Source: Balneolales bacterium
Lineage (GTDB): Bacteria; Bacteroidota; Rhodothermia; Balneolales; Balneolaceae
Reading direction: 5' to 3'
Assembly: GCA_022360375.1 (NCBI GenBank)
Contig: JAKSCW010000491.1
Span: 1 to 14,174, forward strand
DNA: 14,174 bases
A model generated the notes under the pieces. The model was not told where the DNA came from and ran no database searches. It saw only the letters and a list, made by a program, of their open reading frames with translations. The stretch's first letter is position 1. Each line of letters starts with the position of its first letter. The translations under genes and the position numbers were made by a program. Positions 1 through 7,224 of this stretch are shown piece by piece.

Positions 1-73
1 AATGAAGCAACTCAAGATTCAAAATTCGCATACGCAATGGTAACAAAATTGAAACTTTGTTGGGCTAAAAAAC

Positions 74-149
74 CCGCCGGAATCAACACTCTTTATTTCC
101 TATTCGCAGGGTCTGTTCTCTTATTAACAGAGTGTTGGTGTTCCGGCGG
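74..149. repeat. Long imperfect inverted repeat (large hairpin)
   Basis: Left arm 74-92 and right arm 129-149 pair in two blocks. CCGCCGGAA (74-82) pairs with TTCCGGCGG (141-149), and AACACTCT (85-92) pairs with AGAGTGTT (129-136). Between the blocks is an asymmetric internal loop, TC on the left and GGTG on the right. The apical loop is about 36 bases and contains a smaller CTGTT/AACAG pairing (113-117 with 126-130). Read on the minus strand the structure is followed by GTTTTTT, so it could act as a terminator for the minus-strand gene that ends at 169. The loop is long for a simple intrinsic terminator, so a palindromic repeat element is the alternative. Confidence 0.6.
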
Positions 150-168
150 CCTCTATCACGAACTCGTT

Positions 169-636
169 TTACTTTCTTGTGAAGTGCAGTTCAAAAATGG
201 GTTGCCTGTTTTTTTTGGATTTCTTAAATCCGCTCCAATCCGTTGTTTTATGTAACTCTCTGCCTAATAATGGCTTGATGGAAGCAGGTTCGAAGGGGGA
301 TAGTGCTACTGTCTCATTAAACCTTCGATCGTACAGGCCGATTGACCATTTAGAAACAAGAGCGTCGATTCCTTTAAAATGAATTTCACCCAATATTGGC
401 AACTGGTGTTTTTCCAAGTCAAGCGGAATGGAAAACTGGTGTATTTTCTTTTCTGGTATAGTATGAATTGAAACCAGGTTTTCATCTCTCGGCGAGGTAA
501 CCCCAATCAACAAATATTGATCGGTAAGTGAGAATCCCAGAAAAGGACGGTGCGCCCCTATATCAGTTACCTCAACATTCCAAATTGATGTTTGAGAATC
601 TACCTTTCTTTTTTCAACCTTTCCTAACTCGTTCAT
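169..636 (-). CDS. Hypothetical protein, diverged paralog of the neighbouring 157-residue protein
   Basis: A 155-residue protein of unknown function with no signal peptide or membrane segment, probably cytoplasmic. The frame stays open upstream to a TTG at 726, but I chose the ATG at 636. It gives a length and N-terminal offset matching the neighbour (first conserved Trp at residue 19 here, 22 there), and a perfect TAnnTTTG-type -7 element at 724-731 would overlap the TTG. Anchors shared with the protein at 908-1381, in order: W-x-V-x-x-T-D, a Tyr followed by hydrophobics and Ser-Pro, an FKG block, K/T-W-x-x-x-L-x-D-x-R, an EPA block, and a C-terminal FEL followed by basic residues. This pattern implies an old tandem duplication. 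It lies on the same strand as its paralog and the secreted nuclease. I do not recognise the family; a beta-rich fold is a guess from the alternating hydrophobic pattern. Confidence 0.6.
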   Translation of the reverse strand: MNELGKVEKRKVDSQTSIWNVEVTDIGAHRPFLGFSLTDQYLLIGVTSPRDENLVSIHTIPEKKIHQFSIPLDLEKHQLPILGEIHFKGIDALVSKWSIGLYDRRFNETVALSPFEPASIKPLLGRELHKTTDWSGFKKSKKNRQPIFELHFTRK

Positions 637-907
637 AAATACGAATTCATTTTGTTGCTTCAAACTAATAAGCGTGGTTAACAATTTGCAATCAGGTAGA
701 TAAATTGTAGAGACAAATCTGTACAAAAATATCCCGTTTTCAATATTTGGTATTAATTAAAAACCACTGTTTGGTTAAGTTTTGCTTGTTTTATTGAAGA
801 AATCACTACCTCAGTAAGATGAGGTGCTGCAACCCAATTATCAGGTCTTGTAGAGATTGTGTAGAGAAATTATTGTGAGTAATAGCATCACAACCTGAAT
901 TGAAAAC
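637..907. other. AT-rich gap between the two paralogous genes
   Basis: No credible gene is seen on either strand. Two small inverted repeats are visible. ACCTCA (808-813) pairs with TGAGGT (820-825) and has no T-tract. AACCA (762-766) pairs with TGGTT (772-776), and on the minus strand this hairpin is followed by a short T-rich run that might weakly terminate the gene ending at 908. The rest is AT-rich sequence without a recognisable signal apart from the -7 candidate listed separately. Confidence 0.4.
724..731 (-). promoter_or_regulatory. Candidate -7 element (TATTTTTG) for the 155-residue gene
   Basis: On the minus strand this reads TATTTTTG, a full match to the Bacteroidota -7 consensus TAnnTTTG. 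No TTG lies at the expected 19-21 base distance upstream, so it is only half supported. Transcription from here would start near 717 and leave a leader of about 80 bases before the ATG at 636. Confidence 0.3.
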
Positions 908-1381
908 TCAATGTCGATTTCTCTTTATGCGTAATTCAAAGAAATGGTCTCCCTCTTTTTGAATCGATGAGACAAAACCCATTTTCATCAACCTGTTATA
1001 AGTAATTGCAGGTTCAATATCTATATCTGTTGAATCAGAAATTTGTCTCTCTTTTCCATTTCTATTGTCTCTTAATACAACAATCCAGGTATCAAAAAAT
1101 GCTTTTGTACCCTTAAACGAGATACAAGAAATGTTAGCCTCATCTATATCTTCAAAGTTCAGGTTAATCATTATTTCCCGATCATAACTGTCATTGATCG
1201 TAGAGTATAAAATGGATTTCTTACCGAAAGGAGAAATGATGTCGGTCATAATGTAGTTGCCGCTCATTGCCGCACCAAAATTGAATTTATTCAAACTAGG
1301 ATCAGTTAGAATAACTTCCCATAGACCTGTATTAAGTACCGCCTTTTTAGCGGATTTTACCACATATTGGATACCTTGCAT
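908..1381 (-). CDS. Hypothetical protein, diverged paralog of the downstream 155-residue protein
   Basis: A 157-residue protein with no signal peptide or membrane helix, starting at an ATG with no convincing Shine-Dalgarno sequence. It shares an ordered series of anchors with the gene at 169-636: W-x-V-x-x-T-D near residue 22, a central FKG followed by a Trp-containing strand and L-x-D-x-R, an EPA block, and a terminal FEL plus basic tail. The two are probably products of a tandem duplication that has since diverged strongly. It begins 83 bases downstream of the secreted nuclease stop, on the same strand, so co-transcription is possible. The family is unknown to me. A partner or protective protein for the nuclease is one speculative reading; an unrelated lineage-specific small protein is equally possible. 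Confidence 0.65.
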   Translation of the reverse strand: MQGIQYVVKSAKKAVLNTGLWEVILTDPSLNKFNFGAAMSGNYIMTDIISPFGKKSILYSTINDSYDREIMINLNFEDIDEANISCISFKGTKAFFDTWIVVLRDNRNGKERQISDSTDIDIEPAITYNRLMKMGFVSSIQKEGDHFFELRIKRNRH

Positions 1382-1464
1382 GTCTGAAACCTAACCTAAT
1401 ATAGCTAACAATAATGGGCTTAATGTACCTAAACAAGGATAAAATTGGTAGGTTAATTTCCTAT

Positions 1465-2817
1465 TTATTTTATAATTGTCATTTTTTTTGTTATTGCATG
1501 CCCTTCAAAATCAATTCTATATAAATACAGGCCACTTGCCAGGTTTTCTGCACTGAACTGAACCTGGTGTTCTCCCTGAGTTTGAAATTCATTCACCAGC
1601 GTAGAGATTTTTGCTCCGCTTGCATTGTATAAGGCAAGGGAAACCATGCCGGGAGAGTCTATGGAGTAGGAAATAGTAGTACCTGGATTAAATGGATTTG
1701 GATAATTTTGCGAGAGAGTAACCCGTAATGGGATATCCTCAATTTCGGTTGAAGTAAGATCCGGGGCTTCAAATTCAAACACGGTAATTACCGTTGCCAC
1801 TCGTTCTCCTTGCTCAGTTCCTGCTTCCCATTCAATGGCCACAGCATATAGACTATCGTAGTTGCTAATTAAATACGCAACCTCCATTGTATCCTGAAGA
1901 ACCAATTGTTCCGTGTAAGAAAATTGAATGGTTGTATCGTGTTCCTGTTCTTGATACACAAGTTCTAACGTTGATTCGGTAATATTTTTAACCATTCCCC
2001 GGATAGGATTTGCCAGGGTGTCTTCGACTATCCCCGGTGCCCCGAAATAGGCTCTTCGAACCAATGTGGTATCATGAATGAACGGATTTATATTCCCCTG
2101 AACCTCTTCAATCTGAATACTTCGATTCACTTCTGTACTGTCTACCGGGTCCTGGATATGCCATTCAAGCAGTACATCCTGCATATCTTCAAAAAAGGCT
2201 TCATTATTTGTTCCATCATTTATAACATCCGGATGGTTTTGGTAAATCGTCCAGAAGTAAAAAATGGAACGGGCAATGTTTCCCTTTAAATCTTCCCTGG
2301 GTTCAAAAGAAGTTCCATTAAGTAATTCGCTGTATTCATCAATATTGGATGTGGGGATTGAAGTTCTGCCAATATCCCCGGTACGCCACCACGAATCAGT
2401 TTGGTCATCCTGAATTTCCGCAAAAGGAAAATTACTCCTTGCACCATTTACATCCACCCGGGTTGGATACAAGTGGTGAATATCACTTCGCATAGGTAAT
2501 TCGCTGTCGAAAAAACTCTGCGGCCAAACATGCTCTGTATTAAAATCGTCTGGTGCCTGGCTTCCCTGGGCATCACTCCTGTCTGTAAATGAAATAGTAT
2601 ACCCCGTATACACACAGGAAATCATCCCATCGGGCCCATCAATTTCCTCGAACATAGCATCGCGTGCGGCATTATAACTTTGAGCATTAGTAACCGAATA
2701 GTTTGCCTGAAGATGGCTTATAAGCTCTTCGCCAGTTAATGCAGGTTCAATCAGCTCTGTTTGCGCCTGAACAAAAACAGGTAGCAGGAGGACCAGAAAT
2801 AGTACAATGTTTTTCAT
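1465..2817 (-). CDS. Secreted endonuclease I-family nuclease with T9SS sorting domain
   Basis: A 450-residue exported nuclease. Residues 1-19 form a classic signal peptide (charged start, Leu/Val core, A-Q-A end). Residues about 25-260 carry the endonuclease I (EndA/Vvn-like) signature: NTEHVWPQSFF at 93-103 with the presumed catalytic His96, RSDIHHLYP at 110-118, ARSNFPF at 126-132, a KGNIARSIFYFW block near 178-189 and QGNINPF at 240-246. Members of this family cut DNA and RNA non-specifically using a metal ion. A spacer region follows (about 270-360), then a type IX secretion C-terminal sorting domain at 365-450 with SQNYPNPFNP and a terminal basic KKMTIIK. The likely role is extracellular DNA degradation for nutrients or biofilm turnover. 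It lies downstream of enolase but behind that gene's terminator, so independent transcription or partial read-through is expected. Confidence 0.92.
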   Translation of the reverse strand: MKNIVLFLVLLLPVFVQAQTELIEPALTGEELISHLQANYSVTNAQSYNAARDAMFEEIDGPDGMISCVYTGYTISFTDRSDAQGSQAPDDFNTEHVWPQSFFDSELPMRSDIHHLYPTRVDVNGARSNFPFAEIQDDQTDSWWRTGDIGRTSIPTSNIDEYSELLNGTSFEPREDLKGNIARSIFYFWTIYQNHPDVINDGTNNEAFFEDMQDVLLEWHIQDPVDSTEVNRSIQIEEVQGNINPFIHDTTLVRRAYFGAPGIVEDTLANPIRGMVKNITESTLELVYQEQEHDTTIQFSYTEQLVLQDTMEVAYLISNYDSLYAVAIEWEAGTEQGERVATVITVFEFEAPDLTSTEIEDIPLRVTLSQNYPNPFNPGTTISYSIDSPGMVSLALYNASGAKISTLVNEFQTQGEHQVQFSAENLASGLYLYRIDFEGHAITKKMTIIK

Positions 2818-2840
2818 AGGCCGGAAAAATAAGAAGTAAA

Positions 2841-2871
2841 TAAAAAAGCCTCATCCATCCGGACGAGGCTT
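2841..2871 (-). terminator. Intrinsic terminator after enolase
   Basis: On the minus strand a stem AAGCCTC / GAGGCTT (2865-2871 with 2846-2852) continues after one mismatch with three more pairs around an ATCC-position loop. It is followed directly by a run of six T. It lies 17 bases beyond the enolase stop codon, an ideal position for rho-independent termination, and separates enolase from the nuclease gene. Confidence 0.9.
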
Positions 2872-2888
2872 CAACGCACAATTAGAAT

Positions 2889-4178
2889 TTAAAGTAACCC
2901 AAAGGCATCGTGACCTAAGAAAATAGCCGCGTCACCCAGTTCTTCTTCAATACGAAGAAGCTGGTTATACTTAGCAATACGGTCTGTACGGCTCATTGAA
3001 CCGGTTTTAATCTGCCCTGCATTGGTTGCTACCGCTAAATCTGCAATGGTAACATCTTCAGTTTCACCAGAACGATGAGATATTACCGCTGTATAACTGT
3101 TCTTATGCGCCATTTCGATAGCATCTAATGTTTCTGTAAGGGTGCCGATTTGGTTTACTTTAATAAGAATGGAGTTTGCAATTCCTTTTTCAATACCGGT
3201 AGCCAGGCGTTCCGTATTGGTTACAAACAAATCATCCCCAACCAACTGAACCCGGTCACCTACTGCATCTGTGAGTTTTTTCCAGGCATCCCAATCATTC
3301 TCTGCCATTCCATCTTCAATAGAAATAATTGGATATTTTTCTACCCAGTTACTCCAGAATTCAACCATGGCATCGGTGTCTTTCTTCGACCCGTCGCTCC
3401 ACTTAAACTCATATAACCCTGTTTCGGTGTTATAGAACTCAGAAGAAGCGGGATCCAGGGCAATTAGTACATCATCTTTTGGAGTGTAGCCAGCCTTTTC
3501 GATGGCTTCCATGATCACTTCCAAAGCTTCTTCATTAGATTTTAAGTTTGGTGCAAATCCACCTTCATCCCCAACAGCGGTACTGTATCCCTTTCCACCC
3601 AACACTTTCTTGAGGGTGTGAAAAATCTCTGCCCCCATTTGCAAGGCATGGCTAAAGGATTCCGCGCCGGCCGGCATAATCATGAATTCCTGTAAATCAA
3701 CACTGTTATCTGCATGTGAACCACCGTTAATGATATTCATCATTGGTAATGGCATTACTTTCGAATTCACTCCTCCCACATATCTCCAAAGGGGTAACCC
3801 CAGATCACTGGATGCAGCTTTGGCAATGGCTAACGAGACTCCTAAAATCGCGTTCGCTCCCAACTTGCTTTTATTCGGTGTGCCATCCAGTTCAAGAAGT
3901 AATTCGTCAAGCTCGGTTTGGTTAAATACAGGCAGCCCTAAAAACTCATCAGCAACTATATCATTTACATTTTCAACTGCTTTTGTTACTCCTTTACCTA
4001 GAAAAACCTCTTTATCACCATCGCGTAATTCAACCGCTTCGTGCTCCCCGGTCGAGGCGCCGGATGGAACAGCAGCACGCCCAAACGCACCACTATCCAA
4101 AACTACATCTACTTCAACCGTTGGATTTCCGCGGGAATCAATGATCTGACGCGCGGTGATATCTTCAATAAAACTCAT
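2889..4178 (-). CDS. eno: Enolase (phosphopyruvate hydratase)
   Basis: A 429-residue enolase, the usual bacterial length, which converts 2-phosphoglycerate to phosphoenolpyruvate in glycolysis and the reverse in gluconeogenesis. The substrate loop is at 39-45 (SGASTGE). The proton-donor Glu205 is in GDEGG, and the Mg ligands are Asp242, Glu288 and Asp315. The catalytic base Lys340 lies in the family signature ILIKVNQIG, with SHRSGE at 367-372 and the second active-site Lys391 in KTGS. All key residues are present, so the enzyme should be active. The start is an ATG preceded by GGAGT (4183-4187 on the plus strand reads ACTCC), one of the few clear Shine-Dalgarno sequences here, as expected for a highly expressed gene. 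It is transcribed divergently from the HAD phosphatase gene. Confidence 0.98.
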   Translation of the reverse strand: MSFIEDITARQIIDSRGNPTVEVDVVLDSGAFGRAAVPSGASTGEHEAVELRDGDKEVFLGKGVTKAVENVNDIVADEFLGLPVFNQTELDELLLELDGTPNKSKLGANAILGVSLAIAKAASSDLGLPLWRYVGGVNSKVMPLPMMNIINGGSHADNSVDLQEFMIMPAGAESFSHALQMGAEIFHTLKKVLGGKGYSTAVGDEGGFAPNLKSNEEALEVIMEAIEKAGYTPKDDVLIALDPASSEFYNTETGLYEFKWSDGSKKDTDAMVEFWSNWVEKYPIISIEDGMAENDWDAWKKLTDAVGDRVQLVGDDLFVTNTERLATGIEKGIANSILIKVNQIGTLTETLDAIEMAHKNSYTAVISHRSGETEDVTIADLAVATNAGQIKTGSMSRTDRIAKYNQLLRIEEELGDAAIFLGHDAFGLL

Positions 4179-4266
4179 TTTTACTCCATTTTAATTTTAG
4201 TAAGTAAGGTGAAGGAAAGTACCACGATTTAATGTGTACTTAAAGCCAGAGCTTACTAAGTTTTTG

Positions 4267-4274
4267 TAAATTTG
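4267..4274 (+). promoter_or_regulatory. Candidate -7 promoter element (TAAATTTG) for the HAD gene
   Basis: TAAATTTG is a complete match to the Bacteroidota -7 consensus TAnnTTTG. It would set the transcription start near 4280, leaving a leader of about 24 bases before the TTG at 4304. No TTG -33 motif is seen at the expected distance. The position supports TTG as the true start. Confidence 0.45.
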
Positions 4275-4303
4275 ATATGAACCATTAACTCAATTCCTCA
4301 CTT

Positions 4304-4990
4304 TTGGCAGCATCGCATCCCTGGGTAATACTCTTTGACATTGATGGCACCCTGATTACTGTAAACCGGAGCTTTAATCGCCCGCTTCTTCGTTCTATTG
4401 TAGATGACCTTGGGATTAACTATGCGGGGGTGGAAACGGATCCATTCTCTGGTAGAACGGATCACGATATCCTCTCCTCATTTCTTGTGAACCATAACCT
4501 TGATGAGAACCTGTACTCCCGGCTTAAGAGTGAGTATTTGGGGAGATTATCCAGCAGAATCGAGAAAAACCATATCACTCGTCATCCTTACATTGATGAT
4601 GCTATACAATATTTTTCGGCATCAGGCTGCATTTTAGGTCTGCTTACCGGAAACTTTCCTTCTGCCGCAAAAAGAAAACTGGATGTTGCTGAAGTTGATT
4701 TGAACTACTCGATTGGCGCTTTTGGAGAGTTCCACCGGGAACGCAATATGCTTCCTCAACTTGCTGTCGATCAGGTGCGGGAACTCATCAATCAGGAACC
4801 AGATCCACAACGGTTTGTGATAATAGGTGATACTCCCAGGGATATACAATGCGCAAAACATGCCGGAATGAAGTGTGTATCAGTTACCACCGGAAAGTTT
4901 TCAGGAGAAGAATTAGCCGAATACAATCCCGATTTGATTATTGATTCTATGAAAGACCCGGAGATTTGGTTCGGAAAAATAACCGGATGA
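4304..4990 (+). CDS. HAD-superfamily phosphatase (phosphoglycolate phosphatase-like)
   Basis: A 228-residue haloacid-dehalogenase-type hydrolase. Motif I is DIDGT at 12-16 (nucleophile Asp12, acid/base Asp14). Motif II Thr115 is in LLTGN, motif III is a Lys near 123-125, and motif IV is GDTPRD at 175-180 with Asp176 and Asp180 for Mg binding. The alpha-helical cap between motifs I and II places it with phosphoglycolate phosphatase / beta-phosphoglucomutase-like enzymes; the substrate cannot be read from sequence. The only in-frame initiation codon after the upstream stop (4286-4288) that includes motif I fully is TTG at 4304, and no Shine-Dalgarno is seen. Its stop codon directly abuts that of the convergent gene on the other strand. 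It is divergent from enolase across a 125-base promoter region. Confidence 0.88.
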   Translation: MAASHPWVILFDIDGTLITVNRSFNRPLLRSIVDDLGINYAGVETDPFSGRTDHDILSSFLVNHNLDENLYSRLKSEYLGRLSSRIEKNHITRHPYIDDAIQYFSASGCILGLLTGNFPSAAKRKLDVAEVDLNYSIGAFGEFHRERNMLPQLAVDQVRELINQEPDPQRFVIIGDTPRDIQCAKHAGMKCVSVTTGKFSGEELAEYNPDLIIDSMKDPEIWFGKITG

Positions 4991-5824
4991 TTACCACATC
5001 CAACCAATAATGAATGTGATTTGAGCTGACCCAAAGTAGTTAACATCGTCGTTGGTACGCTCATAGAAATCAGCCAGGCCATCCGCATTAGCATCCAGGA
5101 TAAGCCCATTAATATCACGCAAGGGTTGCTGCGGTTCCATAATTTGTATTCCATTCTGGAAATAGTAGAAACTATACCCAAACTGAAAGCTTTGTAAACG
5201 GGCAAAATTTTCACCAAAATCTACCCCAAAAACTATTTCTCCATTCCATCCAAATTCCGTGGTTGCTTGATCCCAACCCTGGAAAATATCATAAACCGGC
5301 TCAGTGTAATAGCCCCCGGCTTCACCTATTGTAATGAATTCGAATACCTCACGATAATTATTCCCGTTAATGTCGTCAAAATAAGGAAGAACTACAGCCA
5401 TGGTTGGGCCTAAGCTCATTGAAGTATGAAGCCTGAAGTTATCGGATATATACGGAGCAAATATTCTTCTTTTTAACCCCACGGACAATGGCAATGCGAT
5501 CACCCGCTGATATTTACTTGCTATGGTTCGGTTGCCAAACGTGTAGTCAATAAATGTTTGTTCACTAGGATCGCGCAAACCAGCAATTTCAAAACTCAAA
5601 ATGCCCTCTGTATAGGGGCTTAACCCTTTTCTGAATTGAACACCTGCACCAAATCCAAAATCGTTTAACCCAAAAGAAAAGCCTACACCGGTTTTGTAAC
5701 CCTCATCAAATAAATTCAACGGTTGTTCAATCGTTTGCAAAGCCGGCTCCCCGTATTGAGCAGTTACGGAATGCACATTAAGCAAAACAATCAACGAGGC
5801 AACGGCGAATAAATATCTACGCAT
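4991..5824 (-). CDS. Putative outer-membrane beta-barrel protein
   Basis: A 277-residue exported protein. Residues 1-22 are a signal peptide ending V-T-A before Gln. The mature part alternates short amphipathic strands rich in Gly, Phe and Tyr (for example GVGFSFGLNDFGFGAGVQF near 47-65, and FQFGYSFYYF). It ends with FIIGWMW, an aromatic terminus as often seen on the last strand of outer-membrane barrels. An acidic loop near 250-260 (DANADGLADFYE) looks like a calcium-binding turn. I do not recognise a named family; a small porin-like or structural outer membrane protein is the best description. It converges on the HAD gene with no bases between the stop codons, so no terminator fits between them. 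Confidence 0.65.
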   Translation of the reverse strand: MRRYLFAVASLIVLLNVHSVTAQYGEPALQTIEQPLNLFDEGYKTGVGFSFGLNDFGFGAGVQFRKGLSPYTEGILSFEIAGLRDPSEQTFIDYTFGNRTIASKYQRVIALPLSVGLKRRIFAPYISDNFRLHTSMSLGPTMAVVLPYFDDINGNNYREVFEFITIGEAGGYYTEPVYDIFQGWDQATTEFGWNGEIVFGVDFGENFARLQSFQFGYSFYYFQNGIQIMEPQQPLRDINGLILDANADGLADFYERTNDDVNYFGSAQITFIIGWMW

Positions 5825-5970
5825 TTGGGTCTAACTTTTATTAGAGTAACTAAATAACAAACTTTCAACGAAAAAAACTCCATTTTCTTATTGTGTTAAT
5901 AAGATAACCTGTTATTTTCTTCCAGTTTTAAAAATCCATTTATTTTCGAAGTAAAAGCATATTAATAAGG

Positions 5971-6357
5971 ATGAACTCACACACGACTTACTTGGTTTAC
6001 GGACCTTCTGCTACGCTAAAAAGAATGTCTTCAAAGCTTTTCTCCGATTATGAGCCAAAATTCCTTCATATCCGCAAGTTCGAAAGTATCCAAACGGAAA
6101 TAGCGGTTGCTGTATATGAGGAATATGAAAAACAAATCAATTCCAGCGTCACATTAACCTGCATTTTTGAAAGCACCCCTCAGCAAAACAAAATTGTGCT
6201 GAAGAAAACAGGAGGAAGAATGGGTTTTCGGGGAAGTTCACTTTCAGAAGAACAAAATGTGGAAGCAAATGTGATGAATTTCATTTTTGACTTCACAAAA
6301 CGGTACGGCCTTACCCTCCAGGAAGAATTGGTTTCTGACCAAAAAGAGGAAGAATAG
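5971..6357 (+). CDS. Hypothetical protein upstream of prmC
   Basis: A 128-residue soluble protein with no signal peptide, membrane helix or recognised motif. It has an N-terminal basic region, a central beta-like stretch (VTLTCIFES near 54-62) followed by a GGRMGFRGSS basic Gly-rich turn, and a C-terminal helix ending in an acidic tail (SDQKEEE). The ATG at 5971 has AGG directly in front, too close for normal ribosome pairing. A weak -7-like TATTTTCG lies at 5941-5948. It is separated from prmC by only three bases, so the two are almost certainly one operon and may be translationally coupled. Function unknown. Confidence 0.75.
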   Translation: MNSHTTYLVYGPSATLKRMSSKLFSDYEPKFLHIRKFESIQTEIAVAVYEEYEKQINSSVTLTCIFESTPQQNKIVLKKTGGRMGFRGSSLSEEQNVEANVMNFIFDFTKRYGLTLQEELVSDQKEEE

Positions 6358-6360
6358 CCT

Positions 6361-7224
6361 ATGACGCACCCTCCCAATGAGTGGACGGTACTTTCCATGT
6401 TGGAATGGGGCACCCGGTTTTTCGAAGAAAAAAAAGTTCGTAACCCTCGATTAAGTATCGAATGGCTTTTATCATTTGTATTAAATAAAAAACGCCTCGA
6501 CTTGTATGTACTGTTTGAACGGCCCCTCACTAAACAGGAACTAAGTGTACTTCGGCCATTAGTGCAGCGCAGGGCAAAACAAGAGCCTCTGCAATATATT
6601 ACGGGGAGTGCTGAGTTTTACCACACTGAAATTAAAGTAAAGCCTGGTGTTCTTATTCCAAGAATGGAAACAGAACAATTAGTCGATATTCTTCTTACGA
6701 ATCATCCGGATGATACACTTTCGGTACTGGATATTGGTACAGGCTCGGGATGTATACCCATTGCTTTAAAAAGGCAACGCCCTGAATGGCAAATATATGC
6801 CACGGATATCTCTGAAGAAGCACTCAGAATTGCGGAATCTAATGCGAGCCTGAATGATGCCGACATTCATTTTATAAGGGATAACCTGTTTGATTCACAA
6901 CTACCAGATTCAAATTCTACATTCGATGTTATTGTCTCAAATCCTCCCTACATCCTTTTTGAAGAAAAAGAACACTTAGATGAAGAGGTAAAAAACTTCG
7001 AACCTGATCAGGCCCTTTTTTGTGACTCTATTGAAAAAATGTATTCTGCTATTGAGTCACTTGCCCAGATTTTATTACCTGAATCGGGTTCCATGTATCT
7101 TGAACTTCATGAACGGCATGCAGAAGAAATTTCAGGCATTTTCAAGAGTTCAAACTGGAATGCTGAAATCAAAAAAGACTATGATAACAAGCCCAGGTTT
7201 CTGATCGGAAAAAAATTGAAATAG
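6361..7224 (+). CDS. prmC: Peptide chain release factor N5-glutamine methyltransferase PrmC (HemK)
   Basis: A 287-residue SAM-dependent enzyme, close to the usual family length of about 280. It methylates the Gln of the GGQ motif in release factors RF1 and RF2, needed for efficient translation termination. An N-terminal helical domain for release-factor binding spans about 1-85 (RRAKQEPLQYITG at 70-82 is typical of the linker). The catalytic domain has PRMETE at 100-105, the SAM-binding loop DIGTGSG at 124-130, an acidic residue at Asp149 in ATDIS, and the substrate-Gln-binding NPPY at 194-197. All core residues are present. The ATG follows the preceding stop codon by three bases. No strong terminator is seen after it; the next sequence is the dnaA control region. 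Confidence 0.96.
   Translation: MTHPPNEWTVLSMLEWGTRFFEEKKVRNPRLSIEWLLSFVLNKKRLDLYVLFERPLTKQELSVLRPLVQRRAKQEPLQYITGSAEFYHTEIKVKPGVLIPRMETEQLVDILLTNHPDDTLSVLDIGTGSGCIPIALKRQRPEWQIYATDISEEALRIAESNASLNDADIHFIRDNLFDSQLPDSNSTFDVIVSNPPYILFEEKEHLDEEVKNFEPDQALFCDSIEKMYSAIESLAQILLPESGSMYLELHERHAEEISGIFKSSNWNAEIKKDYDNKPRFLIGKKLK

Noticed and set aside
1..65. Integron attC-like site: GTTGGGC at 59-65 fits the GTTRRRY core, with partial pairing to sequence near 4-20, next to small orphan genes
   Set aside because: The partner core lacks the required pyrimidines before AAC, no integrase is present, and the gaps beside the small genes at 637-907 and 1382-1464 hold no matching pair of cores (the isolated GTTAGGT near 1390 has no AAC-type partner).
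37..255. Possible plus-strand 72-residue gene
   Set aside because: It runs through the large inverted repeat and into the opposite-strand gene, has no ribosome site, and its sequence shows no plausible fold or signal.
169..726. Longer version of the 155-residue protein starting at TTG 726
   Set aside because: The paralog has no counterpart for the extra 30 residues, and a consensus -7 element overlaps that TTG.
3682..4149. Long plus-strand open frame of 155 codons opposite enolase
   Set aside because: Enolase on the other strand is unmistakable with all catalytic residues; the antisense frame is a by-product of its codon use.
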